Source: Bacillota bacterium (GTDB lineage Bacteria > Bacillota > Clostridia > Oscillospirales > Ruminococcaceae). From it: a stretch of 64,000 bases of DNA. Position numbers and translations under genes: made by a program. Numbering within the stretch: the first letter of the stretch is position 1; every line of letters starts with the position of its first letter. Positions 45,933 to 52,648 of this stretch are shown one piece after another. The notes under the pieces were generated by a model. The model searched no databases. It had not been told where the DNA came from and saw only the letters and a list, made by a program, of their open reading frames with translations. The stretch lies in the NCBI GenBank assembly GCA_023433405.1, contig JAEZCT010000044.1:62001-126000 (forward strand). The letters run 5' to 3'.

Positions 45933-46451
45933 ATGAGAGTAATAATCCATGATTTAACCCCAACAGAGCTCGGCGAGCTGAATCTTTCCCCATCCGGAGA
46001 AAACGAGTCCACGGACACAGCCTTTGTATCGGATGACGGAACAATCCGCAATTGCATCGGCTGCTTTGGGTGTTGGGTGAAAACACCCGGTACCTGTGTG
46101 CTCAAGGACGGCTACCACGAAATGGGCAAGCTTCTTTCGCAGTGCGACGAGATGGTTATCATCAGCAAATGTATGTATGGCAGCTTTACCCCCTTTATCC
46201 GCAATGTGCTGGACCGCTGCATCCCTTACCTGCTGCCTTATTTCACAAAAGTCTGGGGTGAAACCCATCACCGTGACCGCTACCCAAACCGCATGAGCTT
46301 CACCGCGCATTTTTACGGCGAGGATATTACGGCAGAAGAGGTCGAGACTGCCAAAGCGCTGCTGATTGCAAACGGGGAGAATTTTTACAGTATTAAAAAC
46401 GAGACCAGATTCCATAAAAATCTTGCCGCTTTAAAGGAGGCACTGCAATGA
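45933..46451 (+). CDS. Iron-sulfur flavoprotein-like (flavodoxin fold, CX2CX2CX7C)
   Basis: 172 aa flavodoxin-like protein. A compact cysteine cluster C41-C44-C47-C55 (CIGCFGCWVKTPGTC) matches the [4Fe-4S] motif of Isf-type iron-sulfur flavoproteins. The FMN side includes CMYGSFTPFIRNVLDR. The N-terminus is short and lacks the usual GSPR-type phosphate loop, so FMN binding may be altered. AGAAAGGA precedes ATG. Stop overlaps the next ATG (ATGA). Confidence 0.8.
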   Translation: MRVIIHDLTPTELGELNLSPSGENESTDTAFVSDDGTIRNCIGCFGCWVKTPGTCVLKDGYHEMGKLLSQCDEMVIISKCMYGSFTPFIRNVLDRCIPYLLPYFTKVWGETHHRDRYPNRMSFTAHFYGEDITAEEVETAKALLIANGENFYSIKNETRFHKNLAALKEALQ

Positions 46452-47089
46452 ATATCGCTTTAATAAATGGCAGCCCGAAGCTTGGCGTCAGTAATTCCGG
46501 CATTCTTCTGGATAAGCTGGAGCCGCTGTTAAAGGACGGCAACACCCTTACCCATTACAATATCAGCCGCAAGCCGCTTACTCCTGAGCAGTACCGGGAG
46601 GTATGCCGCATGGATGCAATTGTTTTCGCCTTTCCCCTCTACATTGACGCGATTCCCTCTCACCTGTTCCGTATGCTCATCGAGCTTGCGAACTACCGCA
46701 AGGCAGCGTGCGATAGGGAAATTATGGTGTACGGCGTTATCAATAACGGCTTTTATGAGGGCTGCCAAAACGATGTTGCGGCGGACATTCTGAGAAACTG
46801 GTGTCGACGTGAGGGCTTTACCTTCGGTCAGGCCATTGGTCAGGGCGGGGGCGAGATGATGGATTTTGTCTCTAATGTGCCGTTGGGAGCGGGACCGCTG
46901 AAAAACTTAGGTCTTGCAATGACGGAGCTTGCCGCGAATATTAACGCAAAAAGCGGCGGATCTACCCGCCTTTTTAACCCGAACCTCTCTCATTTCAGCT
47001 GGAAGCTGACCGCCCATATCTTTAAGTGGAATGCCTCCGCAAAGAAAAACGGGCTAAAGCCCAGGGAGCTTCTTGCACGATTATCATAG
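46448..47089 (+). CDS. Flavodoxin-fold NAD(P)H-dependent oxidoreductase
   Basis: 213 aa. N-terminal FMN phosphate-binding loop ALINGSPKLGVSNSG, then FAFPLYIDAIPSHL typical of NADPH-dependent FMN reductases. The C-terminal ~45 residues form a basic amphipathic extension. Ribosome site AAGGAGG lies inside the upstream gene; a 4-bp overlap couples it to the iron-sulfur flavoprotein. Probably a two-component electron-transfer pair. Confidence 0.82.
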   Translation: MNIALINGSPKLGVSNSGILLDKLEPLLKDGNTLTHYNISRKPLTPEQYREVCRMDAIVFAFPLYIDAIPSHLFRMLIELANYRKAACDREIMVYGVINNGFYEGCQNDVAADILRNWCRREGFTFGQAIGQGGGEMMDFVSNVPLGAGPLKNLGLAMTELAANINAKSGGSTRLFNPNLSHFSWKLTAHIFKWNASAKKNGLKPRELLARLS

Positions 47090-47091
47090 TA

Positions 47092-47124
47092 AAAAACGCG
47101 AAGCGGCTACCGCTTCGCGTTTTT
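47092..47124. terminator. Bidirectional terminator
   Basis: A perfect 15-bp stem AAAAACGCGAAGCGG/CCGCTTCGCGTTTTT with loop CTA, between converging genes at 47089 and 47137. Confidence 0.92.
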
Positions 47125-47136
47125 GCATGATATTTG

Positions 47137-47865
47137 CTATGAGTTATTAAAGTTTAGATCTTTTTGCGGTGGATTGGGAGGCGCACCGGCAATCTCTCGG
47201 ATATGCCGTTCCACCGCACATGCCGCGCTCTCCTCCGCGAAAATGCGGTAGGTGTAAATGCTCCGTCCTGTGCGAAGGTCGGTCACCGACAGCACGCGTG
47301 TGTCCTCCTGCTCGTCGCGGATGAGTGTGGAGAGCATGTTTTCATGGTCGATTATTGCGCGGTAATGCTCGCTGACCCCCGCCTCCTGAGTAATATCGCG
47401 TGTTTTACAGTTGATACCAGTTTTCTCAAACACGCTCGCAAATGCGATTTCAAAGCCGCGGTGGGTTGACCTTACCTCTCCCAGCACCGGGAGGGTCTTA
47501 CCCAGCAGGACATGGTGAAGATACATCCGCCCGGGATGTGTGGGGCACAAGAACAGCCCGATATCGCTGTGCTGGGTCAGTGTGCGGCTTAGGTGGTTGA
47601 TATCCTGCTCCCCGTAACGGTCAAAACGATACACGGTGTTCACCTGCCTGTCGTTTACGCCAAGGGACAGCACCCCGTTATCAAACACATTTTGCATAAT
47701 AATTCCCTTAATGGTAAACACGTCGCCGTAGGATACCTGTGTAGTCCACAGGTCGTCGCAGAGGCAGGAGGATGCACTCACCCCTTCGGGAAGGGACAGC
47801 TGGTCCCATTTGGGCTGCTTTGCTTTTTTGCCCGCCGCAGCGGTATGCGAGCGCTCCAGACTCAT
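47137..47865 (-). CDS. Hypothetical protein, unknown family
   Basis: 242 aa, soluble, no signal peptide or membrane segment. Not recognised. It starts with a basic Ala/Lys stretch (SHTAAAGKKAKQPK). The middle is mixed alpha/beta, with a His/Tyr-rich segment CPTHPGRMYLHHVLLG at ~100-120. The C-terminus is Pro/Asn-rich (APPNPPQKDLNFNNS). GGGAG lies 9 nt before ATG. Single gene between two strong terminators, so an independent unit. I cannot assign a function. Confidence 0.7.
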   Translation of the reverse strand: MSLERSHTAAAGKKAKQPKWDQLSLPEGVSASSCLCDDLWTTQVSYGDVFTIKGIIMQNVFDNGVLSLGVNDRQVNTVYRFDRYGEQDINHLSRTLTQHSDIGLFLCPTHPGRMYLHHVLLGKTLPVLGEVRSTHRGFEIAFASVFEKTGINCKTRDITQEAGVSEHYRAIIDHENMLSTLIRDEQEDTRVLSVTDLRTGRSIYTYRIFAEESAACAVERHIREIAGAPPNPPQKDLNFNNS

Positions 47866-47959
47866 TCAATCACACTCCCGTCTTTTCCATAGTCCCCAAT
47901 CAAATGGGGATATGCTGTATTCAGTCCAAGCAACCGAAAGTCAGCTGTCGGAACCATTG

Positions 47960-47996
47960 TACTAATTCCGTTTTAAGCGTTTCAACGGGACTAGTA
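47960..47996. repeat. Palindromic element, short remnant
   Basis: 37 bp with TACTAATTCCGTTTT at the left and ACTAGTA at the right. A remnant of both ends of the dispersed element. Confidence 0.4.
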
Positions 47997-48061
47997 ATAC
48001 ATATATATTGAAGGGACAGGGCGGTTCATGCTAATCTTGTTTAAAATGAGCCAAAAACGAA

Positions 48062-48105
48062 ACACCGCCCGTCCAAAGCCTAAAAAGGCTTTGGACGGGC
48101 GGTGT
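48062..48105 (-). terminator. Very long perfect-stem terminator
   Basis: A 19-bp perfect stem, ACACCGCCCGTCCAAAGCC with its complement, loop TAAAAA. On the minus strand it is followed by TTTCGTTTTT. 14 bp past the CofE-like stop. Confidence 0.85.
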
Positions 48106-48118
48106 AACCGGCTACAGC

Positions 48119-48817
48119 TTATGCCTTGCGGATCAACCCCATGGGGGTTTGCTCGTTGGTTTGTCCAAGTGGGTTATCCTTGAGCAGCTTGACAAGCCAT
48201 GCCCTATCCATTTCCTTGGCGGAGGTGCCGAGAATCTGCCCCTCAAGGTCGTTAATATCCACCACCGCAGCGGAACAGCCAAGGGTCTTGGCAAGGTCCT
48301 TTGCAACCTTATCCGGTTCGGCGGGCATGAGTACGACATACTCGTTATAAGGCGGCAGGGTATAGCTGCAGGGCCCGTCAATCGAGCGCGCCTTCGGCCC
48401 CGCAATCAGGTAAAACCAGCCCCGCTGGCGGAACAGCTTGCCAACCGCAGAGATTGCCGCTGCAAACAGAATGCGGATGGTTCCGCACTCCCTGAGCGCC
48501 ATCTCCATGGTTTCGGGGATGCCAAGACCGATGCCGTAAGGTGTTTTCAGCACAAAGCGGCTTAAAAACGTGGCAAGCGGGCGGGGACTTATATCCTTCA
48601 TGCGGATAGCGCGTTTTTGCGTGCATGCCACGGCCTTTTCCGACACAAAGAAGATATCACCCTGTTTGACATGGGGCTTCGCGTATTGCTCCGCTACATC
48701 ACAGATGTTGTCCTTATCGGTGATGATGTGGGTTTTGATGGCATAGCGGATATAATCAACGCCGTCGACGCTGATTATCCCGTTTTTTTCTTCGTTAACC
48801 AACAGCTCGTCGCTCAT
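48119..48817 (-). CDS. Coenzyme F420-0:L-glutamate ligase-like (CofE/FbiB N-terminal type)
   Basis: 232 aa. CofE-like fold, which in archaea and actinobacteria adds gamma-glutamate to F420-0 using GTP. The sequence has the family pattern: AIKTHIITDKDNI near the N-terminus, KQGDIFFVSEKAVACTQ at ~50-66, GPKARSIDGPCSYTLPPYN in the middle, and a DINDLEGQILG segment. No other F420 gene is in the window, and such homologues occur in Clostridia without known F420, so the true substrate is uncertain. Monocistronic. Confidence 0.75.
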   Translation of the reverse strand: MSDELLVNEEKNGIISVDGVDYIRYAIKTHIITDKDNICDVAEQYAKPHVKQGDIFFVSEKAVACTQKRAIRMKDISPRPLATFLSRFVLKTPYGIGLGIPETMEMALRECGTIRILFAAAISAVGKLFRQRGWFYLIAGPKARSIDGPCSYTLPPYNEYVVLMPAEPDKVAKDLAKTLGCSAAVVDINDLEGQILGTSAKEMDRAWLVKLLKDNPLGQTNEQTPMGLIRKA

Positions 48818-49062
48818 ATAATACCGTCCTTATCCTATTTTGCGGGCAGACCCCGCCGAACCTTAATTTGGCTTACGCAACCCGTCAAGCTGTGTGTGGC
48901 CCCATAAACCAGGCTCCACCGCCCCCCCTTATCCCAATGCTGCGACTCAAAAGCATACTGCGCGTAAAAATCAGGTCAACGTCCTTGACATTTGAACACT
49001 GATTTTTAGTGCAGCTGCCACATGTTAATTGCAGAACAGAGTGATACGGTCTGGGTATATTC

Positions 49063-49091
49063 TTGACAAACGAAACCAAACTTAGTATAGA
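49063..49091 (+). promoter_or_regulatory. Orphan sigma-A promoter
   Basis: TTGACA (49063-49068), 17-nt spacer, TATAGA (49086-49091). No plus-strand gene follows. A short hairpin AGCAG/CTGCT with T tract lies about 40 bp downstream (49127-49145). Confidence 0.5.
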
Positions 49092-49177
49092 CCTAAGTGA
49101 AAAAAAATGCAATGTTCTTGTTTTGAGCAGGCTCCTGCTTTTTCCTAAAACAATGTAACGCCGCCCTAAACGTTTAA

Positions 49178-49221
49178 CAGCCAAACAGCAGAGCCGCGTG
49201 CTGCGGTTTGCCGTTTGGCTG
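49178..49221 (-). terminator. Hairpin downstream of helicase gene
   Basis: CAGCCAAAC pairs with GTTTGGCTG, with an inner GCCGC/GCGG stem. Weak T run on the minus side. Probable end of the helicase transcript. Confidence 0.5.
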
Positions 49222-49277
49222 TGCTGACTGTCGGAAAGAACCTCCGGCTGAAAGGAAAAAGCCTGATTACAGGTATG

Positions 49278-51041
49278 CTATTGCTTGGTTCTTGCGGGTT
49301 TGCCTTTGGAGGGTGCGCCATAACGGCTGCCTGTACGTCCGCCGCCTTTGTACTGGCCCTGTGAACGGCCTGTTTTGCGCTGTGCCACAACAAGGGGGAA
49401 GGAATGTGTAAGTCTTCCGCAGATCTTACAGCCCTTCATATCCTGCAGCACCTGGTCAATGCGGTCGCGGGGAATCTCTACAAAGCTCTGATCCTCCGTT
49501 ATATCCACCTTGCCGATATCCTTACCCGGCATCCCCGTGCGGTCTGCGATTGCGCCAATAAGATGGTTTGCGCCTACCCGATTGCTGGAGCCGATATCAA
49601 ACACAATAATTCCATAATCCGCCCGTCCCTTAATGCGGGGCTTGCGGCCGGATTGTCTGTCGTTATCATAGCCCCGGGTATCTGAGGAGCTAAAATCTCC
49701 CGAATCGTGCCTGAATTGTTTTACCGAGATGGTGACAGGCTCACAGACCTCTTTATATTGCAGCTCCAGCGCAGCCTCGGCTATCTGCCCTATGGAATAG
49801 CCCTTTTTAATCAGCGCGTCCACCAGCTCGGTACAGCCATGGCTGGTATTGGCCTGAATCCGCACCTCCAGCTCAAGGCTTGCCGCCTCGATGCCCTTTG
49901 CGCGAATATCCTCGGCGGTGGGCAGAAGAAGCTCCTTGATCTGAGACTTTACCTCAATGGAAATCTGGCGGATTTCGTTAATCTCGCGGCGGCTGCAGCA
50001 AAAGGTAATACTGCACCCATCCTTACCCGCTCTGCCTGTTCTGCCAATACGGTGAATATAATACTCCGTATTGGTGGGCGGGTCGTAATTTATAACATAA
50101 TCCACGTCACTTACGTCAATGCCGCGGGCCGCAATGTCCGTTGCGATTAAAATAGGCGTCTTGCCCGCCTTAAAGTCCCGCATTGTGGAGGTGCGCTGGG
50201 TTTGCTTTATGTCACTGTGGATGCATTCGGCAACAATGCTTTGGTCGTTCAAATATGCCTTAAGCTCATCCGCCATTTTTTTTGTGCCGGTAAAAATGAT
50301 GGCGCGATTTGGCTTATAGTATCGCAGCAGAACTGCAAGGGCTTCTTTTTTTGCCGAGTGGGGGATGTCAATGTACCGCTGCTCAATGTTTTCAATGGTT
50401 ACCTGACTCTTATCAATCTCAATAAGGGTGGGGTTTTTTTGAAATTCATTGGTGATTCTCATAATCGCGGGCGGCATGGTGGCGGAGAACAGGATGGTCT
50501 GACGGTCGGCCGGCGTGTCGGTCAATATCGTCTCAATATCTTCGCGAAAGCCCATGTTCAGCATCTCATCCGCCTCATCCAAAACAATCATCTTCAGGTT
50601 TTTAAGCTTAATTGTTTTGCGGCGCATGTGGTCCATTACCCGCCCGGGGGTGCCAACAACGATGTTTGCAAGGCGCAGGCTGATGCACTGTCTGTCAATC
50701 GGTGCGCCGCCGTAGATGGCGACAGGCCGAATGCCCTCTTTAAAGCGGGCAAGCTTTTGAATCTCTTCATACGCCTGCATAGCAAGCTCGCGTGTCGGGC
50801 AGAGCACAAGCACCTGTATTGTGGCCTTTTCTTCGTGGGTGTCAATGCGTTCAATTGCCGGTATGGCAAACGCGACGGTTTTTCCGGTACCCGTCTGCGA
50901 CCGCGCAATGACGTCCACCCCTGTGCGTATGACAGGAATGGCCTCGGATTGGATGGGTGTTGCATAATCAAACCCCATTAGGGACACAGCGTGCTCTACT
51001 TTTGGGGTCAGATTCATTTCAGAGAATAAAACCTTAGTCAT
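49278..51041 (-). CDS. DEAD-box ATP-dependent RNA helicase with DbpA RNA-binding domain
   Basis: 587 aa. Two RecA-like domains: Q motif near the start (FDYATPIQSEAIP), motif I SQTGTGKT, motif II LDEADEM, motif III FSATMPP, motif VI HRIGRTGRAGKDG. A DbpA/CsdA-type RNA-binding domain spans ~485-555 (YGIIVFDIGSSNRVGANHLI), then a Gly/Arg/Lys-rich tail. Remodels RNA, often ribosomal RNA or cold-structured mRNA. ATG 51041 is 6 nt after GAGG; a TTG at 51053 overlaps that site. The leader holds an intrinsic terminator (51060-51091) immediately before the ribosome site, suggesting attenuation. Confidence 0.96.
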   Translation of the reverse strand: MTKVLFSEMNLTPKVEHAVSLMGFDYATPIQSEAIPVIRTGVDVIARSQTGTGKTVAFAIPAIERIDTHEEKATIQVLVLCPTRELAMQAYEEIQKLARFKEGIRPVAIYGGAPIDRQCISLRLANIVVGTPGRVMDHMRRKTIKLKNLKMIVLDEADEMLNMGFREDIETILTDTPADRQTILFSATMPPAIMRITNEFQKNPTLIEIDKSQVTIENIEQRYIDIPHSAKKEALAVLLRYYKPNRAIIFTGTKKMADELKAYLNDQSIVAECIHSDIKQTQRTSTMRDFKAGKTPILIATDIAARGIDVSDVDYVINYDPPTNTEYYIHRIGRTGRAGKDGCSITFCCSRREINEIRQISIEVKSQIKELLLPTAEDIRAKGIEAASLELEVRIQANTSHGCTELVDALIKKGYSIGQIAEAALELQYKEVCEPVTISVKQFRHDSGDFSSSDTRGYDNDRQSGRKPRIKGRADYGIIVFDIGSSNRVGANHLIGAIADRTGMPGKDIGKVDITEDQSFVEIPRDRIDQVLQDMKGCKICGRLTHSFPLVVAQRKTGRSQGQYKGGGRTGSRYGAPSKGKPARTKQ

Positions 51042-51059
51042 CGAATTCCTCAATTCTAA

Positions 51060-51091
51060 AAAATAAAAACGGGGATCGAAATCCTCGTTTT
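51060..51091 (-). terminator. Attenuator-like terminator in helicase leader
   Basis: On the minus strand AAAACGAGGAT and ATCCCCGTTTT enclose a TTCG tetraloop, followed by TTATTTTTT. One A-C mismatch in an 11-bp stem. It ends only ~19 nt before the helicase ATG, so transcription must pass it to express the gene. Confidence 0.75.
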
Positions 51092-51307
51092 ACAAAGTGA
51101 TACCAAATCCCATTAATGATATCACTTTAACGTGCCGTTGTCAAATGTCTTGCTGTAAATATGAATGTAAAATTTATATAAAGTTAATTCCACCTGATAC
51201 TTATGCTGTAAGCTATAAAACACAAAAACTTATTTCAACTTATATGGATGCAGCTTACGCACCTTTAAAAGTATAACACCGATTACCTTATAAAAGAAAT
51301 ATGATAA

Positions 51308-51341
51308 AGCAGGCACCTTCACCCAGGTGAAAGTGCCTGCT
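51308..51341 (-). terminator. yebC terminator
   Basis: AGCAGGCACCTTCACC and its near-complement form a ~16-bp stem (one G-U pair on the minus strand), starting next to the yebC stop; T-rich tail. Confidence 0.8.
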
Positions 51342-51342
51342 A

Positions 51343-52092
51343 TTAATCCTCATCCTCGGAATAATCGTCCTCGTTCTCCCAATTGTGCCAGACGTTTTGA
51401 ACATCGTCGTTGTCGTTCATCATCTCCAGCATCCGGTTCATCTTAACGGCAACATCCGGGTCGTCAATACGCGCGCCGGTTTGGGGAAGATATTCCACCT
51501 CCGACGATAAAAAGGAGTAGCCCTTCGCCTCCAGCGCCTCGCGCACAGCCCGGAGGTCGTTTGGGTCGGTGTAGATTTCCACCACATCCGCCTCAAAGGA
51601 AAGGTCTGCCGCTCCGCTGTCCATCGCGTCCTCCATCATCTTATCCTCGTTAAGTGCCTCGGATTCGATAATAATAACACCCTTTTGCGTAAACATAAAG
51701 GATACACAGCCGGTGGTTCCCAGGTTTCCGCCATATTTGTCAAAGTAGTGGCGAAGGTCGCCTGCGGTGCGGTTGCGGTTCTCTGTAAGGGTCTCAACAA
51801 TAACCGCTACGCCGCTTGGCCCGTAGCCCTCATAAAAGATGGTCTCGTACTGATTTTTATCATCGCCGCCCATCGCCTTTTTTATAATACGGTCGATGTT
51901 GTCATTGGGGACGTTGTTGGATTTTGCTTTGGCAATCAAATCCCGCAGCTTTCCGTTAACGCTTGGGTCCCCGCCGCTCTCGCGCACACAAACAGCGATT
52001 TCTCTGCCAATCTTCGTAAAAATCTTTGCCTTTTGGGCGTCGGTCTTTTCTTTTCTGCGCTTGATATTGTTCCACTTGGAATGTCCTGACAT
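51343..52092 (-). CDS. yebC: YebC/PmpR family protein
   Basis: 249 aa, usual length. N-terminal signature MSGHSKWNNIKRRKEKTDAQ, then KAKSNNVPNDNIDRIIKKA and YEGYGPSGVAVIVE. Conserved in bacteria as a DNA-binding regulator; recent work in other species also links the family to translation of proline-rich sequences. C-terminus is very acidic (ENEDDYSEDED). ATG 52092 gives the family's standard start; AAAGG lies 11 nt upstream. Monocistronic. Confidence 0.97.
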   Translation of the reverse strand: MSGHSKWNNIKRRKEKTDAQKAKIFTKIGREIAVCVRESGGDPSVNGKLRDLIAKAKSNNVPNDNIDRIIKKAMGGDDKNQYETIFYEGYGPSGVAVIVETLTENRNRTAGDLRHYFDKYGGNLGTTGCVSFMFTQKGVIIIESEALNEDKMMEDAMDSGAADLSFEADVVEIYTDPNDLRAVREALEAKGYSFLSSEVEYLPQTGARIDDPDVAVKMNRMLEMMNDNDDVQNVWHNWENEDDYSEDED

Positions 52093-52216
52093 ATGGTTCC
52101 GTGCCTTTCCATATAAAATATCACAGCTCTCGCGCATGACCTACCGTTCATCCCCTGCGGGGCATAGGTATCGCTTCTATTTTATCACAACCAATGCGCC
52201 CGCACAACCTGTATCC

Positions 52217-52329
52217 TACTATTCTCAATAAAAGTATCGCGGCATTAATGAAAAAATGCGTCAAAACCCATAAACCAAGGCTATTGACTAGGTTTTTATA
52301 TGCTTTGCAGTCGGAAAGCCATAATAGTA
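52217..52329. repeat. Palindromic MITE-like element, full-length but diverged copy
   Basis: 113 bp with ends TACTATT/AATAGTA, the same subtype as the copy at 680. Inner part CGTCAAAACCCATAAACCAAGG. No matching flanking triplets (TCC and TGC), so older or rearranged. Confidence 0.65.
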
Positions 52330-52519
52330 TGCGAGAAATAACCAAGGGTTCCCACAGGGGTATGCGCTTGTTCGTAATGCTATAGTGCTGTGGCAGAATT
52401 ATCCCCCGCAAAAATTTCGCAAAGATAAAAGTCAACCTCCGGCAGTAAAACCCGAAGAAATTGGCACCAATATTATGTGTTATAGACTGTTTTTCTGTGC
52501 CTTGAATATTCCTGACACC

Positions 52520-52548
52520 TTGTGTTATTAACTATATTAATATATAAT
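52520..52548 (+). promoter_or_regulatory. Candidate promoter of surface lipoprotein gene
   Basis: TTGTGT (52520-52525), 17-nt spacer, TATAAT (52543-52548), about 95 bp before the ATG. Confidence 0.45.
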
Positions 52549-52648
52549 ATTAACGTAATTATCCAATCTGAACTTTTTCTGTCTATCCAAGACACAGAAA
52601 CTCGCCGTAATTGATTGCATGTATAATTTTGGAAGGACGGTACCATCC

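Larger units (their letters stand above)
48818..49277. other. Intergenic region with orphan promoter and hairpin
   Basis: 460 bp without a called gene. It holds a plus-strand promoter (49063-49091), a degenerate palindrome near 48950-49012 (AAAAATCAGG...CTGATTTTTAG), and a hairpin (49178-49221) downstream of the helicase. Confidence 0.55.
51042..51342. other. Helicase leader region
   Basis: 301 bp between yebC and the helicase on the minus strand. Contains the yebC terminator, an A/T-rich promoter region, a hairpin AAAGTGATA/TATCACTTT (51094-51128) and the attenuator. I see no gene. Confidence 0.6.
52093..52648. other. Divergent intergenic region (yebC / lipoprotein)
   Basis: 556 bp with one palindromic element (52217-52329) and a candidate lipoprotein promoter (52520-52548). 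No other gene seen. Confidence 0.6.

Noticed and set aside
48119..48817. Annotation as a true F420 biosynthesis gene
   Set aside because: No other F420 gene is visible, so I keep it as CofE-like only.
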